A DNA stretch of 20,419 nt, taken from Clostridia bacterium BRH_c25 (lineage in GTDB: Bacteria > Bacillota_A > Clostridia > Lutisporales > Lutisporaceae). The translations under genes and the position numbers were made by a program. This document shows positions 1 to 7,886 of this stretch, in pieces. The first letter of the stretch is position 1, and each line of letters starts with the position of its first letter. Under the pieces are notes generated by a model. That model made no database searches. It was given only the letters and a program-made list of their open reading frames with translations, and was not told where the DNA came from. Location of the stretch: positions 1 to 20,419 of the forward strand of contig LOES01000232.1 of assembly GCA_001515955.1 (NCBI GenBank). The letters run 5' to 3'.

Positions 1-113
1 TATATTTCGCGAAAAACATTTTACATTAATAATTCAAATTTCGCGTAAATGTTTCCTTGATTTTATTGAATTCGCACTATACCCGAATGTAATACCTTAG
101 GTGCGTTCAATAT
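1..113 (-). repeat. Left copy of a ~113-bp structured repeat (inverted relative to 16408-16520)
   Basis: Read on the minus strand this begins ATATTGAACGCAC and ends in the palindrome TTTCGCGAAA followed by TATA. The same sequence is on the plus strand at 16408-16520 with roughly 85% identity by eye. The arms TTGAA-CGCAC and GTGCG-AA-TTCAA could form a hairpin, and most differences between the copies fall in the loop between them. A second pairing, ACATTT with AAATGT, is also kept. The element may run past the left edge. Its inner end overlaps the last codons of the histidine kinase gene. No coding potential is seen in it. Family unknown to me; it could be a MITE-like element or a structured RNA. 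Confidence 0.8.
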
Positions 114-1851
114 ACATTGGATTTATCGGCAAGGTCACTACAACTTTGGTACCCATTCCAAGCTCAGTCTCAACCTTAAGACCGAAGTCTGCTCCGCAAT
201 AAAGCTTGATTCTTTGGTTGACATTATTCAAGCCTACCTTGCTGAACTTATCCTTGTCGGAAGCATTCCTCAATATATCCTTGAGAATTTCATCCTCAAT
301 TCCGGGTCCGTCATCCTGAACTTCAATTATTAGTTTATCCTCTTTCACAAAACCGTTAATCTCAATGTTCAATTCCTGTTGTTCATCTTCCATCCCATGA
401 ATGATTGAGTTCTCCACAATAGGCTGCAGAATCAGCTTTGGAACCGTAAGGTTCATGCAATCATCATCAATGTTATAAGCAATATCAATGGATTTCCTGA
501 AGCGCAGCTTTTGAATCACAATATAATTCATCACATAATCGATTTCCTCTTTTAAGGAGATCATCCCTCTTCCTAAATTGGTGCTGATTCTCAAGAGCTT
601 TACAAGTGCTGTAATAGCTTTACTTACGCTGCTATTACCTTGAATTTTGGCCATCCACTTTATTGTATTCAAAGTGTTATAGAGGAAATGCGGGTTGATT
701 TGTGCGTGAAGAGCTTCCAGCTCCACTTCTTTCTTCTCCTGCTCTTCCCTTATTAACTGCTCAATAAGTACCTGCATTTCACCGATCATGTTGTTTAAGC
801 TGTTCCCCAGCTGGCCTACTTCATCATTTGATTTAACCTCTGTCCTTACAGTAAGATCCCCTTGTTCAACCTTTTTTATCACACTCATCATTTTCATCAT
901 AGGTTCTGTATATCTAAATGAAAAAAACAGTATATACAGAATGATAACAAGACCATATATGACTCCACCGACATTAAAGTATCTTTGTATCCGGTTGATT
1001 TCTTCGTATAAATAATCCGTTGATATTGTCTTTATAATCTTCCAGCCATTATTTTCTATAGTAGAATAAATTGCTACATTATCAATGTTTGTTTTGTATT
1101 GAACGTAGTTATGTCCGTTAATATCGGCAAGCACCTCATTTGCATAAGGTTCACCCTTAATTGAGCTTCCTATTTTTTTCTTATCGGAATGGCTTATAAT
1201 ATTTCCTTGATCATCACATATCAGAACCTCTACCTTCTCGCTGTCCAAAATCCCTGAGTATGCCTGCTCCAGAATAACCTCTTCCAGGTCAATGAGCAAA
1301 TAACCGTATGCCTCCAAGGTATTAAAATCAACAACCTTACGTGCTAGAGTAAAGTAGTTTTTCTTGAATTTACCCGACAAAATTTCAATTTCTTCACTCT
1401 TTGTCGGTAGCCATAGAGGTTGTCCCGAGGATTTTTCCAGCTGTGGACTTATCCGCTCCAGCCTGTTGATCTTTTTTGCCCCAACAGAGTAATAAGCATC
1501 AGCCAAAACCAAATCAATTACTTCAATATCATCTCTTGAGGTAATAAAACTCCTTAATACACGGCCATATTCATCCGCTCTGAAATCATATTTATGATTC
1601 AACATATACAGCAACTCACTGTTCGAGGTAATCACAGTGGAAAATTCTCTTATGTCATCCAATATAAAATCCAGCTTTTCACCGGTTTCAAATACCGATT
1701 GTATTGCTGTTTCGGTATACTTATTCTTGATAATATCTTTAACGGTACTTGAATAAGTAAAGGATACCACCAAAAGAGGAATTGCAATCAGAACAATTGC
1801 AATAATTCCGAGCTTGACTCTCAGAGAATTAAATACTTTGATTCTATTCAC
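97..1851 (-). CDS. YesM-like sensor histidine kinase (HisKA_7TM-free, His_kinase/HATPase_c)
   Basis: This is a membrane sensor kinase of 584 residues. It has one transmembrane segment at about residues 13-33, an extracellular dCache-like sensor region at about 34-290, a second transmembrane segment at about 294-313, a HAMP linker at about 315-370, and a His_kinase domain with the motif HFLYN (phospho-accepting H388). The ATPase domain shows the N box (QPIVENSIIHG, N481) and G box (DDGPGI, about 513-518). The start is GTG, preceded by AGGAGGGG at six bases. The gene follows a solute-binding lipoprotein gene by 19 bases, so the two probably form one transcript and the lipoprotein may present ligand to the sensor domain. 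YesM-type kinases normally pair with a YesN-type AraC response regulator; none is in the window, though it could lie beyond the left edge. The last codons (IERT and stop) lie inside a dispersed repeat. The family is clear; the ligand is unknown. Confidence 0.93.
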   Translation of the reverse strand: MNRIKVFNSLRVKLGIIAIVLIAIPLLVVSFTYSSTVKDIIKNKYTETAIQSVFETGEKLDFILDDIREFSTVITSNSELLYMLNHKYDFRADEYGRVLRSFITSRDDIEVIDLVLADAYYSVGAKKINRLERISPQLEKSSGQPLWLPTKSEEIEILSGKFKKNYFTLARKVVDFNTLEAYGYLLIDLEEVILEQAYSGILDSEKVEVLICDDQGNIISHSDKKKIGSSIKGEPYANEVLADINGHNYVQYKTNIDNVAIYSTIENNGWKIIKTISTDYLYEEINRIQRYFNVGGVIYGLVIILYILFFSFRYTEPMMKMMSVIKKVEQGDLTVRTEVKSNDEVGQLGNSLNNMIGEMQVLIEQLIREEQEKKEVELEALHAQINPHFLYNTLNTIKWMAKIQGNSSVSKAITALVKLLRISTNLGRGMISLKEEIDYVMNYIVIQKLRFRKSIDIAYNIDDDCMNLTVPKLILQPIVENSIIHGMEDEQQELNIEINGFVKEDKLIIEVQDDGPGIEDEILKDILRNASDKDKFSKVGLNNVNQRIKLYCGADFGLKVETELGMGTKVVVTLPINPMYIERT

Positions 1852-1870
1852 TTATTTCCCCTCCTGTCAT

Positions 1871-3349
1871 TTACTCATTCCTCCTGATGCGTTCCAATTC
1901 TTCATATATCTTTTTCCCTGTTTCATTGCTGTCCAAATCGGCTACAAGCATATTATGCAGATTACTGATGAGCACTTTCTCTATATCATAGAAATTTGAA
2001 ACCTTAGGCCTCAAATAGATATTCTGCGGCTTCCAGGCATCCAAAACAGCGCTCATATGCTTTAATTGTACATTCCCGCCTGTATTCGACGGATCATCAT
2101 ACGCAGACTTTCTTGTCGGCAGGCTTCCCCCCTCAGGATGTTTGAGCACTTTCAGCTGCATATCCCTGGAGGTTGCCCAGACAATATACAGCCATGCTGC
2201 CTGCTTTTCATTTTCAGTAGCATATTTGTTGATGCCGATCCCTGAACCGCCATATATATTTGCACTTCTTTCATCGCCATAGGGCAATATGGAATAGCCT
2301 ACCTTTCCGGCAACCTTGGAATGCACCGCATCCTCTACATAAGTATAATTTTCGTCCCAATTCAGCATCATGGCAATTTCACCGTCCCGGAAAACCCTGG
2401 CCAGATCGGTCCAGTTCCAATTTACACTTTGCGGTGCTGAAACACTTGCTACTTTCTTGTACATATCCAGTGCCTGTATAAAATTTTCATCCATTGAGTT
2501 TATTTGATTAAAGGTTTTCAAGCCAAGAGTATTGATTTTTTCATCAGAAAAATAGTCACCGCCATATGCAGCAAGTATATTGGAAAATTCACAAAAAATC
2601 GAATTATGCTGCTGTGCCATTAATCCATTGCCGTATTTAACTTCAGCATTGGGTACATTCGCATCAATCCACCTGGCAGCTTCAATATATCTTTCCCATG
2701 TGAACTCCCTTGTCCCGGGAGTCCAGTCATAGCCCATCTCGTTGTAAAACTGATCCCTGTATTTATCAAAAATATCTTTTCTATAATATAGAATCATGGT
2801 TGTACTATCAAATGGCACCGCATAAACATTTTTTTCTTCCTCAAAATATGAGCATACAGCTGTCTGATTATCAACGAAATCATCCAGGAAGCCTTTGATC
2901 CGGGGATAATCCGGATTTTTATCATAAGGATTCAATACTTCCAAATAATCATAAAATCTATTCAAGGTTTGATAAGGGTCTACATAAATAACCTGGTACT
3001 CCCCGGCCTGCGCAATAAAATCAAGATTTACCTTCTGAACCAATGTGTCAAAATCCACAGGCCTGATCTTTATATTAATCCCTGTGACTTCTGAAAATTC
3101 CTCACTTTCATGAGATAGAATATTTGCATACAAATTGTTCTCAACAATGAAATTAAGTGTCAAACCTTCAAATTGCCTGATATTATAGTTCTCCGGCAAT
3201 TCAAGATTTTCAAAATTCGTTCCTTGGAGATCGGTACTTTCAATTGGCGCTTCTGCATTTGGGATGATTTCTTCTCTTGCTGCAGCTCCATTGGAACAGG
3301 CTGTGAGAAAAATACATATAAGAAGCAGTGCAAATATCCTTCTAAGCAT
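1871..3349 (-). CDS. Extracellular solute-binding lipoprotein (sugar ABC type)
   Basis: From the ATG at 3349 this encodes 492 residues with a lipoprotein signal peptide: MLRRIFALLLICIFLTAC, lipobox LTAC, lipidated Cys18. The body resembles family-1 extracellular solute-binding proteins (sugar ABC importers), with an AVPFDSTTMILYYRKDIF-like region and a DGEIAMMLNWDEN segment. The frame is open upstream to a GTG at 3361, but that start lacks a ribosome site, whereas GGGTGAA sits just ahead of the internal ATG and the signal peptide then begins normally. The gene is 19 bases ahead of a YesM-like kinase gene and no permease genes follow it. It may therefore act as a ligand-capturing partner of the kinase or as an orphan receptor sharing permeases encoded elsewhere. 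The substrate cannot be read from the sequence, though sugars or oligosaccharides are usual for this family. Confidence 0.88.
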   Translation of the reverse strand: MLRRIFALLLICIFLTACSNGAAAREEIIPNAEAPIESTDLQGTNFENLELPENYNIRQFEGLTLNFIVENNLYANILSHESEEFSEVTGINIKIRPVDFDTLVQKVNLDFIAQAGEYQVIYVDPYQTLNRFYDYLEVLNPYDKNPDYPRIKGFLDDFVDNQTAVCSYFEEEKNVYAVPFDSTTMILYYRKDIFDKYRDQFYNEMGYDWTPGTREFTWERYIEAARWIDANVPNAEVKYGNGLMAQQHNSIFCEFSNILAAYGGDYFSDEKINTLGLKTFNQINSMDENFIQALDMYKKVASVSAPQSVNWNWTDLARVFRDGEIAMMLNWDENYTYVEDAVHSKVAGKVGYSILPYGDERSANIYGGSGIGINKYATENEKQAAWLYIVWATSRDMQLKVLKHPEGGSLPTRKSAYDDPSNTGGNVQLKHMSAVLDAWKPQNIYLRPKVSNFYDIEKVLISNLHNMLVADLDSNETGKKIYEELERIRRNE

Positions 3350-3490
3350 AAATTCACCCACTTATCATTATATCTTTTTTATAATTATTACTTTTATACT
3401 TATATAATATTAACATAACTTATTTTAATTATAAAGAAAGAGGTTTACCATATTCCTTGCATATGAAAGTTAAAGCCTGTGGTCCATCGT
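3350..3490. other. AT-rich intergenic spacer with the presumed start of the SBP-kinase transcript
   Basis: The spacer between the phn terminator and the solute-binding protein gene is strongly AT-rich. Several TATAAT-like hexamers occur on the minus strand, for example at 3372-3367, but that one is too close to the ATG to serve, and no convincing -35 box could be paired with the others. A promoter for the solute-binding protein and kinase genes is expected here because the phn operon terminates just upstream, but I cannot place it. Confidence 0.35.
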
Positions 3491-3545
3491 AAAAAAGCAG
3501 ATAGCCGGAATTTTGTATTTCTACCAAAACCGCTATCTGCTTTTG
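3491..3545 (-). terminator. Intrinsic terminator of the phn operon
   Basis: On the minus strand, AAAAGCAGATAGC (3544-3532) pairs perfectly with GCTATCTGCTTTT (3505-3493). A further TTTTG/CAAAA pairing is possible inside the loop, and the T-run at 3496-3491 follows. It begins 25 bases after the stop codon of the PHP-domain gene, so it closes the phn operon and separates it from the solute-binding protein and kinase genes. The A-rich base makes it potentially bidirectional. Confidence 0.9.
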
Positions 3546-3569
3546 TTTATTATTCTATTATTTTTTTTA

Positions 3570-4409
3570 TTATTTCAGCAAATAAAGCCTCTCCAGCCAT
3601 TCTTCATTGATACATCGGCTTCCAAGAGGATTGGCCTTGTCTTCATACATACCGTGAAAGTCTGAACCTCCGGTCAGAATCAGGTCATATTTCTCAGCCA
3701 AATCCATTATTTTTTTCACTTCAATTTCATCATGGGAAGGATGCCAAGCTTCCAGTCCATCCAAACCGGCTTCTACAAGCTCAGGTATAAGCTCAAGGTT
3801 TTTGTACCCTGCAGGGTGAGCAAGCACTGCAATTCCTCCTGCTTCCTTGATTGTTTTTACCGCGGCAGCGGCGTCAATATATTCAATCTCTCTGTACGCA
3901 ATACCACCGGACATCCCATCACCGGGTTTTGCAAAAAGTTTTTTATATAAATCATCCTGGATCGATACAGCATATCCAAGCGTCATCAATCCATGCATGA
4001 TATGTTGTTTATAAACATTTGTACTGCCTTTCGATAAGCCTTCAACCAATTCCCAGCTTATCGGATATCCTTCTTGTATGATTTGCTCGACTGCCCATCT
4101 CGATGCTTGCTGTCTTTGTTCCAGCATAAATTTGCATGCATCTCCAATCCTCTCGGGTTCATCCATCAGATAACCAAGAATATGTGCTTTTCTGTTTCTT
4201 TTATAGTCATAACCAGATATTTCAATAGCTGAAATACTTTTTATACCCTGTTTAACGCATTCTTTTAAGGCTTCTTCAATTCCATCGACCGTATCATGGT
4301 CAGCGATCGCCAAAGCTTGAATACCAAGCCTTTTTGCAGCTGCTGCCAATTCACGTATACTGAGTGAGCCGTCTGATATTTTCGAATGACAATGTAAGTC
4401 CGCTACCAT
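3570..4409 (-). CDS. PHP-family phosphoesterase, PhnPP-like (cyclic phosphate of the C-P lyase pathway)
   Basis: This 279-residue protein is a PHP-domain metallophosphoesterase. Visible metal-ligand candidates are DLHCHSKISDG (H6, H8, D13), ADHD (D37-H38-D39), E63, H76, H136, LAHP (H198) and SDFHG (D250, H252). A helical insertion occupies about residues 85-180, as in the YciV/RNase AM and PhnPP group. Known family: the PHP protein PhnPP of Eggerthella lenta, found with C-P lyase genes, hydrolyses the 5-phosphoribosyl 1,2-cyclic phosphate made by C-P lyase to ribose 2,5-bisphosphate and then to ribose 5-phosphate. This gene is last in the phn operon, 18 bases after the hexapeptide gene, and no metallo-beta-lactamase PhnP is nearby. 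I infer the same role. A less specific 3',5'-bisphosphate or oligonucleotide phosphoesterase is the alternative. AGAGGTG precedes the ATG. Confidence 0.85.
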   Translation of the reverse strand: MVADLHCHSKISDGSLSIRELAAAAKRLGIQALAIADHDTVDGIEEALKECVKQGIKSISAIEISGYDYKRNRKAHILGYLMDEPERIGDACKFMLEQRQQASRWAVEQIIQEGYPISWELVEGLSKGSTNVYKQHIMHGLMTLGYAVSIQDDLYKKLFAKPGDGMSGGIAYREIEYIDAAAAVKTIKEAGGIAVLAHPAGYKNLELIPELVEAGLDGLEAWHPSHDEIEVKKIMDLAEKYDLILTGGSDFHGMYEDKANPLGSRCINEEWLERLYLLK

Positions 4410-4427
4410 AAAACACCTCTCTATTCA

Positions 4428-5087
4428 CTAATAATCTGAATTATTCTTCAAAAATGTTTCCAAATCTAAAAAATCGTTAAACCTCTCTTTCAGGGTTTTT
4501 CTATCCCAATCCCACCAACATGTTTTCATTATCTTCTCAATTATATCCTCATCAAATCGCATTTTGATGACTTTTGCAGGCACTCCAACTGCAATAGCGT
4601 AAGGTGGAATATTCTTTGTCACAACAGCACCGGATCCCACAACAGCACCCGTTCCGATCTTAACTCCTGCCATAACAATTACACCGTGACCCAACCACAC
4701 ATCATGGCCTATTTCAACCCGATCAGCCCTACGCCAGTCAAAAAATGCTTTATCATTTTTTATATCCAATCCATATTGAACTCTCCGATATGTGCAGTGA
4801 TGCTGCATAACCCGCCACATTGGATGGTTTCCCGGATTTATCCTTACATGGGATGCTATTGAACAATATTTACCTATTTTAGCATAAATTACGGAGGCAT
4901 CTCCTGCTAAATAGGTGTAGTCTCCAACCTCCGACTCAGCGATGCTTACCCTTGGGCCTATGTCGGTCCAACTTCCCAGAAAGCTCCTTCTTATGCTGGA
5001 GGTAAGATGAATTGTAGGCTTTTCATCCAGCTCTTTCTCTATGCGCACTTGTTTTTCCGGTATTAATGATTCATACTCGTATAACAT
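4428..5087 (-). CDS. Hexapeptide-repeat acyltransferase-like protein of phosphonate operons
   Basis: The best start is the ATG at 5087, giving 219 residues. AAGGAGG is six bases ahead of it, while the in-frame ATG at 5093 directly abuts that site. The middle (about residues 30-180) carries left-handed beta-helix hexapeptide repeats, for example the runs VEIGHDVWLGHGVIVMAGVK and IGTGAVVGSGAVVTKNIPPY. The region around NPGNHPMWRVMQHHC resembles the catalytic-His loop of CatB-like acetyltransferases. Hexapeptide transferases of this kind are repeatedly found in C-P lyase operons outside the enterics and are annotated only as phosphonate-metabolism transferases. The gene lies between phnL (22-base gap) and the PHP gene (18-base gap) in the same transcript. 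A role such as acylating aminoalkylphosphonates, parallel to the unrelated PhnO, is possible but is inference only. Confidence 0.85.
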   Translation of the reverse strand: MLYEYESLIPEKQVRIEKELDEKPTIHLTSSIRRSFLGSWTDIGPRVSIAESEVGDYTYLAGDASVIYAKIGKYCSIASHVRINPGNHPMWRVMQHHCTYRRVQYGLDIKNDKAFFDWRRADRVEIGHDVWLGHGVIVMAGVKIGTGAVVGSGAVVTKNIPPYAIAVGVPAKVIKMRFDEDIIEKIMKTCWWDWDRKTLKERFNDFLDLETFLKNNSDY

Positions 5088-5115
5088 GGACATCCTCCTT
5101 TAAATATGAGTGAAC

Positions 5116-5814
5116 TTAAGATACTGCGACCAGTTGATTTTCCAACATATCATAACGGCTGTCTGCCAGGGCCTTTATTGCCTCCTTGTCATGGAAAACA
5201 CCAATCATGGTAGTACCCTTTTTCTTGGAATCCAGTATCAGTTCCAATATCTTTTCTTTTGAATTGGCATCCAGTGAAGCTGTCGGTTCATCCAAAAGGA
5301 GAAGCCTCGGCTTTGCGGCAATAGCAAGCAATATATTCAACCTCTGTTTTTCTCCACCGCTGAAGGTTGATGGATACATATTCCAAAGGTTTTTATCTAT
5401 TCCTACCTTCTCCAGATAATATTCCGACAATTCTTTTGCTTCTTTTGGAAGCACTGCTTTGGTTAAAAGCTTGCTTTCCAGTATTTCCAATGCCGGGACT
5501 CTGGGAATGACATGTAAAAACTGAGACACATACCCAAGCTCTGCTTTTCTAAGTCTTAGGATTGTTTGATCATCTGCTGCTGCAAGGTCAACCTTTGTTC
5601 CATCACTTTTCAAGTAAATAACTGAGCCCTTTGTGGGCTTATAAGTCCTATAAATGCATTTTAAAAGCGTAGACTTGCCGATACCGCTTGCACCAGTGAC
5701 AGCCAACAGCTTTCCGGCACATGCAGTAAAAGAAACATCATTGAAGCTTTCAATAACAAGCCCGTCTCTAATATGGATTTTAAATTTCTTTGACAATCCG
5801 CTTACTTTAAGCAT
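5116..5814 (-). CDS. phnL: C-P lyase accessory ABC ATPase PhnL
   Basis: This 232-residue ABC ATPase has Walker A GASGIGKST (residues 41-49), Q-loop Q98, signature FSGGEKQRLNI (from 151), Walker B LLLLDEPT (171-178) and switch histidine H208. The sequence and context match PhnL rather than a transport ATPase. In the known C-P lyase complex, PhnK binds PhnJ and PhnL docks onto PhnK; ATP hydrolysis supports turnover or rearrangement of the complex rather than import. The start ATG overlaps the phnM stop by eight bases, so translation is probably coupled. Gene order here is K-M-L rather than the K-L-M of Escherichia coli. The length is normal for the family. Confidence 0.93.
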   Translation of the reverse strand: MLKVSGLSKKFKIHIRDGLVIESFNDVSFTACAGKLLAVTGASGIGKSTLLKCIYRTYKPTKGSVIYLKSDGTKVDLAAADDQTILRLRKAELGYVSQFLHVIPRVPALEILESKLLTKAVLPKEAKELSEYYLEKVGIDKNLWNMYPSTFSGGEKQRLNILLAIAAKPRLLLLDEPTASLDANSKEKILELILDSKKKGTTMIGVFHDKEAIKALADSRYDMLENQLVAVS

Positions 5815-7027
5815 ATCTTGTCCTCCTATAATTCAACTCAGAAACCAGCTCTCCATCAATGAAAACCTTTGTTATTGCCGGCTTGCCGTCAATTATACTA
5901 ATTATCAGCATATCTGCTTTTTTGCCTTCTTCTATGGAACCATACTCTTTGTCGATCCCCAATGCTTTGGCAGGGTTTAAGGTTACCAGCTTCACGCTTT
6001 CCCATAAAGGAATCTGGTAATCGGTATTTAGTTTGAATACGGCATGAAGCATCGCAGGGGGATAATAATCAGAGCAAAGTATGTCGATACAGCCATCTAA
6101 AATTGCCTCAGTCGCTGATAAGTTTCCTGAGTGCGACTTCTCCAGCAATACATTGGGGGCACCGGCCACAGTCAGCATCCCTCTTTCCTTCGCTATTCTG
6201 GCTACATTCAGCTCAACAGGGAATTCACTGATATCTGCCTTCAGCTCAGAATGAACATATTCGATTTTCTCCGCACTGTCATCGTCATGAGATGCGATAC
6301 GGATTCCTTTTCCACGGGCAACATCTGCTGTTTTTTCAATTTTATCCTTACTGATCTTAGGTATCGCCATCCTTTCCTCTATCATTCTATCAATCTGCGT
6401 ATCCTCCAGGTCAGGTTTATAGTTTTTCATATTTTCACGGTATCTTATTAAATCCCGGTATTGTCCCTGCCCTGGTGTATGGTCATTAAATGAAAGGAGG
6501 TGGATGTAATCTTTATCCAAATAATCCATCAATGTATCGTAGCCTTCGGAATTTCTAAGATCAAACCTGCAATGAAACCTATGGCGGATAAGATGATAAC
6601 CCTCATGCAGACTTTTTATCAATTCAGCCAGTTCCCGCATTTTATGCGGCTTTCTGGTCTCTTTTTGTCTCATGGCAGCACCATCCTCTCTTAAAAAGGA
6701 CAGTGAATGGTATATGGTCGTGATCCCTTGATTGACAAGCTGCTTTTCATGTTCCATCAAAGCCATTTTAGAATCCATAATGCTCGTAGGTCTTGGCTGT
6801 ACAATGGATTCTATATTGTCGGAATGGATATCTATAAATCCCGGTGAAATATATGCGCCATTTACATCATAAACGATATTTCCCAGGCTTTTTACTTTTG
6901 CTGTATCCAATTCATTCATGGGAAGTATTTTTTTTATTCTATCCTCCTCCAATACGACAGCGTAGTTATCTAATACTGTATCTTTTGTCATTATGTTAAC
7001 ATGCATGATATATTGTTCATTATTCAC
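5807..7027 (-). CDS. phnM: Alpha-D-ribose 1-methylphosphonate 5-triphosphate diphosphatase PhnM
   Basis: This is an amidohydrolase-superfamily protein of 406 residues. PhnM removes pyrophosphate from the ribose alkylphosphonate 5-triphosphate made by PhnGHI(L), giving the 5-phosphate substrate of PhnJ. Visible metal-site features are SPGFIDIHSDNIE (H68, D70), H107, ASHDDDS (H247, D248-D250) and LCSDYYPPAML (D320). The C-terminus has the usual amidohydrolase ending, NPAKALGI followed by GSIEEGKKADM. The start is GTG, with AGGAGG eight bases upstream. It lies 16 bases after phnK and overlaps phnL by eight bases. It is a little longer than the E. coli enzyme (about 378 residues). Confidence 0.95.
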   Translation of the reverse strand: MNNEQYIMHVNIMTKDTVLDNYAVVLEEDRIKKILPMNELDTAKVKSLGNIVYDVNGAYISPGFIDIHSDNIESIVQPRPTSIMDSKMALMEHEKQLVNQGITTIYHSLSFLREDGAAMRQKETRKPHKMRELAELIKSLHEGYHLIRHRFHCRFDLRNSEGYDTLMDYLDKDYIHLLSFNDHTPGQGQYRDLIRYRENMKNYKPDLEDTQIDRMIEERMAIPKISKDKIEKTADVARGKGIRIASHDDDSAEKIEYVHSELKADISEFPVELNVARIAKERGMLTVAGAPNVLLEKSHSGNLSATEAILDGCIDILCSDYYPPAMLHAVFKLNTDYQIPLWESVKLVTLNPAKALGIDKEYGSIEEGKKADMLIISIIDGKPAITKVFIDGELVSELNYRRTRYA

Positions 7028-7043
7028 ACTAACAGCCTCCTAA

Positions 7044-7886
7044 TTATAAAAGTGAATGAACCAGTATCTGTGTATACTCATCAATTGGATCCTCCAATAT
7101 CTGGTCTGTCAAGCCTTCTTCAATAATCCTGCCATTCAGCATAACCATTGTTCTATCAGCCATCATCCTTATTACGGATAAATCATGGCTAACCACAACC
7201 ATTGAAATTCCAAGCTCCTGATGTATTCTTTTTATTAAATCAAGCACTCGTGCCTGAACGCTCAGGTCAAGCCCTGTAGTAACCTCATCCAGCAGTAGTA
7301 TGGGAGGATTGTTTGCCAATGCTTTTGATATCTGAACTCTTTGCTGCATACCTCCTGAAAAATTCCTGGGCTCTTCCTTTATTCTGCTTGCAGGAACCTC
7401 CACATGATTTAAAAGGTATTTCGCACGTTCAGTCATTTTGCCTGCATTTCTTATACCTGCGGCGATAAGCTTTTCTGCTACATTCGCACTGCTTGAGAAG
7501 TTCATTCTCAGTCCCATAATAGGATTTTGATAGACCATTCCCATTTTATGATTTCTTATATGCCGCTTCTGCTGGCTTGAAAGCTCAAATATATTAGTCT
7601 TTCCTTCCTTGAACTGGCTGATATAAGCTTCCCCTTCCGTTATTTCCATATCAAAATACAAAGCCTTCAGCAGCGTGCTTTTACCTGAACCGGATTCACC
7701 GACGATGCCCAGAATCTCACCCGGGTACAAATCAAAAGACACCTTATTTAATGCCCAAACAGAATGACAGTAGGGACAATGTCCCTTATCCAGAACTGCA
7801 TCTCCACCATTGATGCAAATATCACAACCCTCGCCAAACCTGACTGCCAAATCCCTTACACTTAAAATCGGTTTTGTATCATTCAA
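7044..7886 (-). CDS. phnK: C-P lyase accessory ABC ATPase PhnK with an N-terminal four-cysteine insert
   Basis: This 280-residue ABC ATPase has Walker A GESGSGKST (63-71), Q-loop VYQNP (Q120), signature NFSGGMQQRVQISKA, Walker B ILLLDE (to 201) and switch H234. It resembles oligopeptide-importer ATPases, as PhnK does. In the known complex PhnK binds the PhnJ face of the PhnGHIJ core. It differs from E. coli PhnK in carrying an insert at about residues 19-44 with C21-x2-C24 and C37-x2-C40, which looks like a small zinc ribbon or knuckle. The start ATG overlaps the phnJ stop by four bases (ATGA), indicating coupled translation and fixed stoichiometry. Confidence 0.95.
   Translation of the reverse strand: MNDTKPILSVRDLAVRFGEGCDICINGGDAVLDKGHCPYCHSVWALNKVSFDLYPGEILGIVGESGSGKSTLLKALYFDMEITEGEAYISQFKEGKTNIFELSSQQKRHIRNHKMGMVYQNPIMGLRMNFSSSANVAEKLIAAGIRNAGKMTERAKYLLNHVEVPASRIKEEPRNFSGGMQQRVQISKALANNPPILLLDEVTTGLDLSVQARVLDLIKRIHQELGISMVVVSHDLSVIRMMADRTMVMLNGRIIEEGLTDQILEDPIDEYTQILVHSLL

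Noticed and set aside
3367..3372. TATAAT as the promoter of the solute-binding protein gene
   Set aside because: Transcription would start inside the ribosome binding site, and no -35 box is present at the right distance.
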